The translations under genes and the position numbers were made by a program. From Fragum whitleyi (lineage: Eukaryota > Mollusca > Bivalvia > Cardiida > Cardiidae): a stretch of 64,000 nt of DNA. How positions within the stretch are numbered: the stretch's first letter is position 1; every line of letters begins with the position of its first letter. The stretch lies in NCBI GenBank assembly GCA_948146395.1, contig OX411549.1:31642693-31706692 (forward strand), written 5' to 3'. Below are positions 55,086 to 64,000 of the stretch, in pieces. The notes beneath the pieces are model-generated. The model did not search any database and was not told where the DNA came from. It saw only the letters and a list, made by a program, of their open reading frames with translations.

Positions 55086-55636
55086 CTAAAAGATCCCCTC
55101 CGTACAAACAAACAAAAACACGCGATCGCGTCTTCGTTAAGACGGCATTGAATGTCAAATTCTCCGTTATCAGTTATACTCAGTGAAAACGAGAAATGTG
55201 TATAGAATGTCAAAACATCTTAACGTTGTCTCGATGAGGCGGAAATAGTTTTTTAAAACTTCTGAAGTGGAGCTAATTGTGAATTAGTAATTAACAAATG
55301 AGCCAGCGCTTGTTTTTACCAACAGGGTTTAATGTGCGTAATATTAAGACTGGTTAGCCATTGCTTGCACCCAGTCTGGTCAGTGGTGTCTCTTTTTGCT
55401 AAATTGTTAGCTAGTAGCATTAAGTCTCCATTCACAATCTGAGAGCATTTTCAAACCACTTGATTGTTTAGACTGATCTACGTGTGTCTATTACGTACAC
55501 ATGCAATTGTTGGAAATATCACGAACGGTCTTAAATTTCAGGAAAAAACGTGAAAATTTAATAGAAAATTAACCGGGAGTTATAGATTGAGAGAAATTTA
55601 AGTTGGTGAAGTTCTAAGTTTACTTAAAATATTTAA
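55086..55636. other. No recognised gene
   Basis: AT-rich. A block at about 55365-55400 (CCCAGTCTGGTCAGTGGTGT) weakly resembles family B. Confidence 0.45.
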
Positions 55637-55938
55637 TGTGACCCGACAGTCGAAAAGGGATCATCTGGGTAGTACTTAAATAGTTGACCCTAGTCAGACT
55701 GCGCTGATTGCGCAGGCTGACTATGGTCGAAACTTTTTGCACCTGTTTTTTTTTTTGAGTTTTTTTTTTGTGTGTTTTTTTTCTTTCTTTCAAAATTTAG
55801 AATGACCATTCTACTGTAATCTTTCATAATTTTCTTATTTTTTTCTTTCGAAAAAAACTTTAGTTTTGAGCCAATCTCCTTTTCATGTGTTTAATTTAAG
55901 GACTTCAATATTTTTCCCTCTTTGGGTGACGAATCACA
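55637..55938. mobile_element. Family C element, copy 3
   Basis: TGTGACCCGACAGTCGAAAA left, TTGACCCTAGTCAGACTGCG interior, GGGTGACGAATCACA right; interior expanded by T-rich runs. Confidence 0.78.
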
Positions 55939-56178
55939 TTTTGCTTTAAAGTGAGCAGATTTCAGAAGTTATACAGGTGTAAACACACGTTTTACATGCA
56001 AATTTTACAAGGAGAGAACAGGGGTTAATCATACCTTTAAAGTATATGAGGCTAATTTGAATTTAGATTGACAATTTGTAACATATTGTAGGTGCAAATG
56101 TGAAATGGATTGATGTTAAAATCGAATTGTCATTGATCAATTTATCAGTTCTGTGTTGAAATTGAAGACATTTTCATA

Positions 56179-56214
56179 ATGGAGGGATTAACGTTATCAT
56201 GGATTTTTTCGTTG
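56179..56214 (+). other. Candidate first coding exon, unproven
   Basis: ATG plus 11 codons (MEGLTLSWIFSL), hydrophobic like the start of a signal peptide, ending in phase 0 at a consensus GTAAGT donor. No downstream exon was found before the window ends. Chance occurrence is possible. Confidence 0.22.
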
Positions 56215-56602
56215 GTAAGTCTTCTCTTTTTTATACATGTACTGTAATTATTTAACCTTTTTGAATAAAAAAAACCCGAACAGATCCATTGATCGAACCC
56301 ATTTATGTCACTTGTATCATTAGGTTCGTTTCATACATCCTTTAATTCATAAATAATCTTCTCGTTTGTTAAAAATTAGACAGTGAAATACTTGTATATC
56401 GAAATATACATGAAATGTCATTACTCTAGGTAAAGAGTAATTCGACTTTCAAAGTGAAAAATTACATTATTTTTCAGTCAAGACCTATGTTTTGGTACAT
56501 GTTGCAATCGTCTCATCGATTAAAAAGAGTACCATCGACAGAATGAGAGATGCCATATGAAGATTATCATCAATCCCTGTACAGCTTTGAGTCTGCACAG
56601 TT

Positions 56603-56767
56603 TTAAGTTAGTGGACCCGTAATAGTTTTGCAACGTCTCAGAAGTAATGAGCTTTAACAGTGTTAACCGAGGTTTCCTAATGATTTTCATGAGGAAACCT
56701 CGGTCGACATTGTGAAAGATTATGAGTTCCGAAATGTTGCGGAACAATTACGGGTATACTACCTTAA
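56603..56767. mobile_element. TTAA palindrome family T1, copy 3
   Basis: TTAAGTTAGTGGACCCGTAA and TTACGGGTATACTACCTTAA ends with TTAA on both sides; centre CGAGGTTTCCTAATG / CATGAGGAAACCTCG. 165 bp, close to copy 1. Confidence 0.92.
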
Positions 56768-57224
56768 CAAAAAAATGGGTGTGTAATTGAAAAGAAGCCG
56801 GAAACATTGTATGTAAGGGAGATGTCATCATTTTCCTTAAAAAAAGATTTGGATTGTGTAAACTTGGGAAACTGTCTTTAGGAATTGCTTGAGATGACAA
56901 ATTTGTTTCGAGAGATTGTATACATTTTCATTATGACTACGCGTTATGACCATTACGTCTAGACCAAAACGTCTAAATAGGTATAAGATTGTTTTTGAAT
57001 AATTACCATACATAGGAGCAGTCTCCAATACCGCAGTTAAAAACCCACATGGTTTAATTCATAAATCATTTAACAGCTTAATATAGATTCTCCATTTAAA
57101 TTCTCTAGACCGTTTAAAATTGCCTCCTGTGATTCAGATGAATAAAAAAACAATTTAATTTTTGTAAACAAGGGCCGCTTTCGTCCAATAACGCTAGAAC
57201 TGATATGTTGGACTATCAATGTTA
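56768..57224. other. No recognised gene
   Basis: AT-rich spacer; short overlapping frames without motifs. Confidence 0.5.
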
Positions 57225-57298
57225 TCCGGTCGAGGTTGGGAGAAATTATCATGACGAGGCTTTGTCGAGTCAAGGTAACTTCTCACAGCCGGGACCAG
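57225..57298. repeat. Hairpin of the GAGGTTGGGAGAA type
   Basis: CCGGTCGAGGTTGGGAGAAA and TCATGACGAGGC pair imperfectly with GTCGAGTCAAGG and TTCTCACAGCCGGG. Resembles the core of family E and 59160-59240. Confidence 0.7.
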
Positions 57299-57307
57299 AT
57301 AAAAATC

Positions 57308-57819
57308 GAGCCTGTGCGTGAGATTTCCAACAATTTCAAATAAGCGCAAAGCAAAGACTCTGACCAGCCTGTGCATCCGCACAGTCTGACCTGAGTCTTC
57401 ATTATGCGTTTTGTAGATAGATTAAGGTCTCAAAGTATCTGTAGACCACTTTAGTCTACAGGTAACTTTAGATGTACAGCATGTTGCTTTTTAATTCGAG
57501 GATAACACGATAAAGGGTCGAATGACTCTTATTTTCATCGTGGTCCTTACTCAATTCATTTCTTATCCTACACATAGAGAGAGAGGCAATGGGTTCTAAC
57601 CACTGCTACCCATTTTTACAGCTGGGTGGACTGGGGCCCTGTCTGTAATGTTTCCTGTCCAATTACACTACCCGCCTCCGGTGGGGCTCGAACCCGCAAC
57701 CACCAGGTTACGAGTCGAGCGCGCTAACCACTCGGCCAACGAGCCAGTCTCTGGCTACACTACTCAGTGTTTGCACCTCACGAACATTTAGAATTGTTGG
57801 AAATGTCACTCACAGGCTA
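57308..57819. mobile_element. MITE family B split by a SINE
   Basis: Left half GAGCCTGTGCGTGAGATTTC to about 57540; right half from CACTACTCAGTGTTTGCACC (about 57767) to GTCACTCACAGGCT. The ~220 bp between them is a minus-strand tRNA-derived SINE. Confidence 0.88.
57570..57750 (-). mobile_element. tRNA-derived SINE nested in MITE B
   Basis: On the minus strand GGCTCGTTGGCCGAGTGGTT holds a good A box (TGGCCGAGTGG) and GCGGGTTCGAGCCCC a good B box. The anticodon-loop-like CTCGTAA would read Thr, but no acceptor stem forms and a SINE body follows (GGGCCCCAGTCCACCCAGCT), so it is not a tRNA gene. Confidence 0.82.
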
Positions 57820-58194
57820 AAATTCATATTTTAAAAAGAATTCATAGTATTCTCTATCTCCAAAGTTATTCTGTTTGTCAGTACTTAAAACTCGTGAAAC
57901 CTTTAATATCAAAGAAATTCGGATGAAAATGATTCTAGTTAAGCTCATGAATATTCAAATGTTACTAAAAATAGACTGCCTGGTATGAATGTTTGTTATC
58001 AGACTGGTGATTTCAGGTCAACACAGGCTTTGTTTCATGTTTGAAATATTTACTTGTCATTCGTCATAGGTCACAATTGAAACCCTGTGTTGTTGGATCA
58101 TTTGTCATAACGAAGGTCGTGTATCCCGGCTTAAACACACTGCTTCTCAAATCGACGGCTCCGTTGACTGAGGCTGGCTATTGAGTTTTTTCCT

Positions 58195-58290
58195 CGAATT
58201 CATACGGCCCGCTGATAGCGGGGCTTAAACCACGGACCTTCCTGTCACGAGTCGAGCGTCTTTACCACTCTACCAACGAGGCAGTCTGGC
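58195..58290 (-). mobile_element. tRNA-like SINE head, diverged
   Basis: Minus strand TGCCTCGTTGGTAGAGTGGT, CTCGACTCGTGAC and GTGGTTTAAGCCCCGC parallel the head at 57660-57747. The target of element U copy 2 lies immediately to its right. Confidence 0.65.
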
Positions 58291-58304
58291 GCTTATTTTA
58301 CGAT

Positions 58305-58750
58305 CATTCGGAACACCGCTCGGCCAATCTCACGATCAACCTCGGATGTACATAGACGGACTTTTTTAAAAAATTACGGGAACACATTGGAAAAATTCGA
58401 TGACGTCAATTAAAATGGCGTAAGCCCTCGAAACTGTCGGTGAAAACATTCGACGTCACCAACGCTACTCGTTTAAGTCACTGACGTGAAACCATCGTAT
58501 CCTAATATAAATATCTTTAGATTCTTAAATAACGGCTGAAAAAATCTTAACTTTTGAGAATGATACGTCATTTTCAAAAATTAAGATTTATCAGCCGTTA
58601 TTTTCTGTAAAAGATATAAATCTACAGAGCTATTTTTTCTTACACTGTTTCCGCCTAAAAAAATGCACGATATTGTTACATACCCATCCGCCTTACATAC
58701 ATCCGAGGTCTGTTGCAGTTTACGGAAATGGCCGAGTGATGTTCCGAATG
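58305..58750 (+). mobile_element. Element U, copy 2
   Basis: CATTCGGAACACCGCTCGGC to TGATGTTCCGAATG. Flanks ATTTTACGAT (58295-58304) and AGTTTACGAT (58751-58760) match at 9 of 10. Same central hairpin and same orientation as copy 1; the two are highly similar along the whole length. Confidence 0.93.
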
Positions 58751-59159
58751 AGTTTACGATGTACAGAATTGCATTTTTTTTTCGCCACAAATCGTTTAAG
58801 GGTTGAAGAAGTTTTGCTAGATGCAAAAGAATGTATGACAAAATGAGTCGTTGTTCCCACACACTACAATCTTGAGTGGGAGCTAATGCATGTCAGTTAT
58901 TCATTAAACTCGGGGCCGTATCGCCGCGCCTTTATCTGTAAATAATGTGGAGATAAATACTTACATTTTACACTTTTGTTTAAAAGAAATACAAAACGTA
59001 TGAGTAATTATATTTGATTGAAATTAGCCCAATCAACCATTTGAAAACGTATCTTAATATCAAATGGGAAAATAATTACTAGTAGCTTTTTTTTCCGTAA
59101 ATGGTGTTGGTGGTTTATCTTAAATAGGCATATAACAATATGTTACACGTATCTTAAAT

Positions 59160-59240
59160 TTTCGATGATGTCTAGCCGAGGTTTGGAGAATTTATCATGA
59201 CGAGACTATGCCGAGTCATGATGATTTGTCACAGCCGAAA
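59160..59240. repeat. Hairpin of the GAGGTTTGGAGAA type
   Basis: AGCCGAGGTTTGGAGAATTT and ATCATGACGAGACT pair with GCCGAGTCATGATGATTT and GTCACAGCCG. Confidence 0.7.
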
Positions 59241-61097
59241 GCTTATAGCATTGGTATTTAAAGACACTATTATTATGACTAACGCACTATTCTGTGTAAA
59301 ATGCAGTCATTTGTTCATTGCCTACATTTTATGAAACCTTTACACCAAAGAAACTCGGATTAAATAGTGATTTGGTAATGCTCATGAATATGCAAATTGT
59401 TTGTGTAAAAAATCGACTGTTATAGCTTTTAAGAAAGTTATGTCCGGCCAATACAGGCCTCATTGAATGATAATTTTCGTTGTCGTCAGTGTTCATCGTC
59501 AGTTGAAAGCCCGTATGTCTATCCGTCTGTCTGGACGTTGACTCATTCTACTGGAAACCGGATGACGAATAAAATCTTTAATTTATCACGGGTAATAAAT
59601 TTGTGAATAATTTTTACTAGATTTTTTAAAAATTAATTTTACTTCGATAAGCGATCGAGACAACAAAAATATAAACGCATTTTGCATAAAACCCATGCTG
59701 ATTAGTTAATTAAAAAAAATCATAAGTTTTGATCTTTTATTTTGACAGTCTTGGATTCTCTTCGCTTAAACCAAGTTTTTAAACGGTTTATGGGTCTGCC
59801 TTCTATATGGCCTAAGAAAAACTACAAGAAGAGAAGACGCCGATTATTGTTTTAAAATTATTATAATCGGGTTTCATCAACGACAATTTTATTTCCATTA
59901 ATATTAGCGAATGATTGAAAACGCAAATCATGAAAATCGCTTATATTTTAATGATAAAGGAAGAAAGAGAGAAAAAAACAACAACGTCCGCGTACTTTAA
60001 GGTCAATTAAGGCTTTTTTGCACTGGGACGTCATCATGTAACCCTCGCTAAAATATGGTCTCGCCGATGTGCCTGTCAGTCATAAAGGCATTAAAAATTG
60101 AACGACGCAAAATTTAGCAGATGTACAGTATAAACCACGATTTTACCCTGGCAGGGCGGAGCCTAAATAACGGGTCGATGCACTTTAGGTTGAGGTAAAT
60201 CAGCCTTTATTCATTATTTTTTACTTCTAAAGATAGTCGACATAATTAACTTGAGACCGTAAACCGTAGGCTGTTTATCAAACCTATGGTAACCCAACGA
60301 TGAAATGTGTTCACTTTCTCCAAGCACGCGAATGTTTTGGTTTAGGATGCAGTTATTTGCACGCGATCACGATTATTGCCGTGTAACTTTTCAATGAGCC
60401 ATAAATGCTTAAAAGTTAACTTGACAAATTACGTCAAGGCTGAGCCCCACCCTGCCAGTTCATTAATAACGCAGATTACTAGCTTTCAGTACTTATACAT
60501 ATAAAGTTGCCTTCGTGGATATACCGCCAAAAGCAATGAATTCACAACATGATTTGCGCTAAGTTTTTGCTGCACAGCCTCCTGAATACTAATTAGCCTT
60601 CCTGTGGTCACATTAATGTCTGTTTATTTCCCTCATAAAACCACAAAATGTTTTATGAGTTGATGTGTGTAACTTAAGAACGACTAATTAATATGGTTGT
60701 TTATCAGAAATTTCTGCCTTTTCGCAATGTTTTATCTCTTATTTTAAATTCAATTCTGAGGGATTGAAAATTTTCTGGATAGAAAGATGTTACGCAAGAT
60801 TCTTGTACCAAATCAAGAAGAGCTATTTTCTAAACATATAATTATTAGTAAATATAAGTAAAGATTTTTCTCGGTTTAGTTCTTTGTTCAAAATGAACGT
60901 TTGAAATATGGTATCCCGCTTTGAGCGTGTGCATACTGCCATTTTAACGTTGACAAACTTTATTGCACCTTAAACTTACGGTATATCAAACAGACGAGAG
61001 TATCGATTTTCGGCAACGGATTTTCACACATTTTGGTATAGTAGAGCAAAGTTATAGAGGATAATCGTTTGTTTTAGTGTAGGTTCGTTTTAGAATT
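59241..61097. other. No recognised gene
   Basis: AT-rich. ACCCTGGCAGGGCGGAGCC (about 60145) and GGCTGAGCCCCACCCTGCCAG (about 60440) are inverted and may be ends of a ~300-bp element. No exon supported. Confidence 0.45.
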
Positions 61098-61320
61098 CAT
61101 CGAGTGAACAACAAAAGCTATATTTCCAAGAGTGGCGGGGTTTTCTATTTCTCTAATGCACAAATGAGACAATGTGTGCAAATTTTGGGACAGACTGTCT
61201 TAAAGCGCGTCATTTTGCACGTGATTGGTATGAAACTTTAATGATGACGTCACTTTTTTTGTTCCGCTTAGACGATGTCAGGTAGGGTGAAATGAACGAA
61301 AGCGGGGTATAAGTTTTTCA
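61098..61320 (+). repeat. Dispersed repeat G, copy 2
   Basis: Colinear with 49094-49385: GAGTGAACAACAAAAGCTAT, TTAAAGCGCGTCATTTTGCA, CGTGATTGGTATG and ACGAAAGCGGGGTATA. Confidence 0.8.
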
Positions 61321-61621
61321 TAATTTCACTGGTAAAGCGATGAGTTTATCGAAATGATAATCTACCGTAATACCTCGATAAACCACCGAAAAACATTAAA
61401 GAAAACTCTCTTGTTAAGGCGCTTTACACATAACGCTGTGGACGTAGAGTCAAGCTTTGTCCGTAATCAGCTTGACTTCTAATAGAGGTTTTTGTTTTAA
61501 CCTTTTTTATCAACTGGAAAACAAGGCCTCACAACTTTTTCATTGTTTAAGACTTAATCGAATTATTTCAATAAAATAATAGCGTATTGCAAAATAGAAA
61601 CGTTGCATCAGTAGCATTTTA

Positions 61622-62063
61622 CATTCGGAACATCACTCGGCCATTTCCGTAAACTACAACAGACCTCGGATGTATGTAAGGCGGATGGGTATGTAACAAA
61701 ATCGTGCATTTTGTTAGGCGGAACCAGTGTAAGAAAAACTAGCAATGTAGGTTTATATCTTTCACAGCAAAAAACGGCTGAAAAATCTTAATTTTTGAGA
61801 ATGACCAATCATTCTCAAAATTTAAGATTTTTCAGCTATTATTCAAGAATCTAAAGATATTTTTATTAGGATTCGTTTGTTTCACGTCAGTGACTTAAAC
61901 GAGTAGCGTTGGCGACGTCGAATGTTGTCACTCACAGTTTCGAGGGCTAACGCCATTTTAACTGACGTCATCGAGTTTTTCCAAGGTTTTCCCATAATTT
62001 TTAAAAATAGTCCGTCTATGTACATCCGAGGTTGATCGTGAGATTGGTGTGGTGTTCCGAATG
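61622..62063 (-). mobile_element. Element U, copy 3 (inverted)
   Basis: Reverse complement of copies 1 and 2. Flanks TAGCATTTTA at 61612-61621 and 62064-62073 are identical, the clearest 10-bp target duplication of the three. Central hairpin TTAATTTTTGAGAATGA kept. Confidence 0.95.
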
Positions 62064-62073
62064 TAGCATTTTA

Positions 62074-62984
62074 CAGACCTCGGGAAGAATACTTTAGTCC
62101 AATTGTTCGGACGCTTGGACTGATCAGAGTTTTATCCCTCCAGACATGATAAAATGTGATTAACCTCACACACAGCCTTTATATTCCTGATTTACAAGAT
62201 ATTCAATAGTGTGCCTTTTTCAGTATTGTTTACGAAGTATCAATTTATAAAAATATTATATAGTTACTAGTCGATATTGTAGTTACATTAAATAGATTTG
62301 CAATTGTTTGCAGATGACAGTTTTGACTTTTCACGACATATTTTCAGCGTTTTCCTGTCAGATATAACGGTTGCTTGGTTACCTTTTAAATTATTCATAT
62401 CTCGGTACCTTTTACGCTTAAAAAAGTGATAACTCTCTGAATTGTTTTCGTTTTAATTGTCAAAAGCCATTTCTAAAATTGAACTTATTTGGTGTTGATT
62501 GGTTGTAACGTTACTTCGTGATTCGACGGTTGGTGGGCCTATCAATAGTTTTTAGACGTTTTTCATCACACTACAGATCATTTCATCCGAGCTACCAGCT
62601 GCCTTTCCCACTTAAATGGAAAACAAATGACTCGAGTCACAATGACTTTTGTCAAAGAAAGTGAAAGATGGCCGAGTCGGAAATCAAACTCACGACCCCA
62701 TAATTTAGAGCCTAAAAGTTTATACATTAGGCCTGTTCATAGGCTTAGGATTGTTTTTCTCCTACTTACCCAGACAAACAATCCATCGACCAGGAAATTG
62801 CCTGCAGCATAGAACAATATTTCACTTCTTTCCGGTTAAAGCAGACGATTTTAAGAAATGATAAGAAGCGCTAACGATTTGTTTTCCCAGGGAAAATATA
62901 ATTCCCATGTTTCAGATACTATCTCTTCTATAGTTCCGTCTACAAAATGTAATAGTGACCATATCAACGATGATTTGAAGAACC
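62074..62984. other. No recognised gene
   Basis: AT-rich. A tRNA-like stretch on the minus strand near 62665-62735 (GTGAGTTTGATTTCC, then GACTCGGCCATC) is too weak to call. Confidence 0.45.
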
Positions 62985-63060
62985 AATGATGTACTCGATT
63001 GCAAAGCGGGGTACAATTTTTAATCGTTCACAAACGTTTTTGATCCACTAAAAGCCTCAG
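62985..63060. repeat. Palindrome family P, remnant
   Basis: TTGCAAAGCGGGGTACAATT and TTCACAAACGTTTTTGATCC match the right arm; no left arm remains. Confidence 0.55.
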
Positions 63061-63109
63061 TTTCCTTCATTGTTTAGAGGCTTTTAGAGTGGAGCTAACC
63101 ACCATTCAA

Positions 63110-63247
63110 ATCAAAGTGCTGTCAGCACTGTAAATCGGACATCATTGAGAGGCTGGGATAGTGCAATAGTTCGCCAATCAAAAGGGCTCAAATTTGGACA
63201 ATAATAGTTGGTAAAATATTTGCCCAATTTGTGAGTTTTTTGTCTTA
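63110..63247. repeat. 138-bp dispersed sequence, copy 2
   Basis: Same length and nearly identical to 33119-33256; similarity stops sharply on both sides. Confidence 0.92.
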
Positions 63248-64000
63248 GACGTCGCGCACGGTAATGCGGCACTTTTCAAAAAAACGTCATCCTCTGTGTT
63301 TTAAAACTAACCATTACAAGACTCCTTGGTCGCACCATCCTTATACCTTATATCTAAATTACGCTCAAACTTTTATTGCAAACTATTTGCGTATGATTTC
63401 GTAAAAAGGAGTTTAAAATTATAATTTAAGCAAAAAAACGCGTGTAACATGTAACATAAAAGCTTCACCGGAAGAAACCCATCTTATATTTTATACAGTT
63501 TTATAATGTTTAAACTGCTTGAAAGTACATCAAATCTAAACTGGCATGACATCCAACAAATTTACCAACGGAGATTGAAATTTAACCGAAAATAAGAAAA
63601 ATACCGCTATATGTTTAACAAAAAGTGAAGCGTAACATCAAACTTTAAGACGCCGAAAAAATGACGATTTACTTTTGTATTTTATTTAAAAATGGTTCAA
63701 TTGCAACCAATCTTTAAATTAAAAATATTATTTTTCTGTTTTTCTTAAATATGTAAATAGATATCAATTTGAGTTTTAATCGGAAAATTGATAAGCCGAA
63801 ATTCGTGTGGAACGAAATCTTTTTTGACTGTTATAAAACTGTTTTTTCCATTCTTAATACGCTAAAGAATGCAGTTCCTTTATTCATACGATAATTCAAA
63901 TAAAGCTAAGAAATATTATTTTTCTCTTAATAATCACATTAAAATTTCATGAAAAAATATTAATGAATAAAAGAGATATTGATATTAGTTCGTGTGGAAC
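63248..64000. other. No recognised gene
   Basis: Very AT-rich to the window end; no coding or repeat structure supported. Confidence 0.5.

Noticed and set aside
57660..57747. tRNA-Thr-like gene on the minus strand
   Set aside because: A and B boxes are good but no acceptor stem forms and a SINE body follows; called a SINE.

Overview
This is a bivalve-type (mollusc) nuclear genomic window. It is AT-rich, has introns and few genes, and is packed with short inverted-repeat elements. The assignment rests on an intron-split CD225 gene, an intronless B-box/propeller ORF of the type expanded in bivalves, tRNA-headed SINEs with the tail 'GTTGAAAGTGGCGTAAAAC', the 'TTTAGCTCACCTGAGCACG' dispersed repeat, and a Penelope-like element. 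I did not assign a species.

Two host genes can be supported. (1) A four-exon CD225/dispanin-family gene spans 18243-28101 on the + strand. I assembled it from splice sites: a 16-nt first coding exon, a Pro/Gln/Tyr-rich exon, and two exons that each carry a membrane segment. The spliced product is 201 aa. Its 5.8-kb first intron holds several mobile elements, and its second intron holds a decayed extra copy of the start of exon 3, broken by a hAT-like MITE. (2) A 598-aa B-box protein without a RING lies at 39869-41665 (+). Two very weak exon candidates are at 46062-46212 (-) and 56179-56214 (+).

Autonomous-element relics: a Tc1/mariner transposase (4690-5487, -) abuts a Penelope-like RT plus GIY-YIG ORF (5484-7290, +). 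One LINE lies at 13345-14690 (+). A second LINE lies at 34850-37200 (-) between two ~200-bp direct repeats.

Non-autonomous elements fill most of the rest. Families found more than once: a ~441-bp element with 10-bp target duplications (3 copies); a 135-165-bp palindrome bounded by TTAA (3); a 229-bp TTAA foldback (2); 'TACAGTTAAC' MITEs (about 9); 'GAGCCTGTGCGTGAC' MITEs (5, one split by a SINE); 'TGTGACCCGTCAC' elements (3 or more); 'CCCCGCTTTGCACG' palindromes (about 6); and foldbacks around 'GAATCGTCTC' (3). Single-copy items of note: a 0.8-kb element with repeated ATATGTAAC motifs at both ends; a CCGGG-rich TTAA element interrupted by another repeat; a 4 x 301-bp near-identical array; and a 44-bp-arm perfect hairpin whose loop resembles a hammerhead core.

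No convincing tRNA or rRNA gene, CRISPR array or novel multigene system was seen. The most unusual content is structural: palindromes, nested insertions and exon duplication. Family labels for elements rest on termini and target duplications read by eye; nothing was searched against a database.
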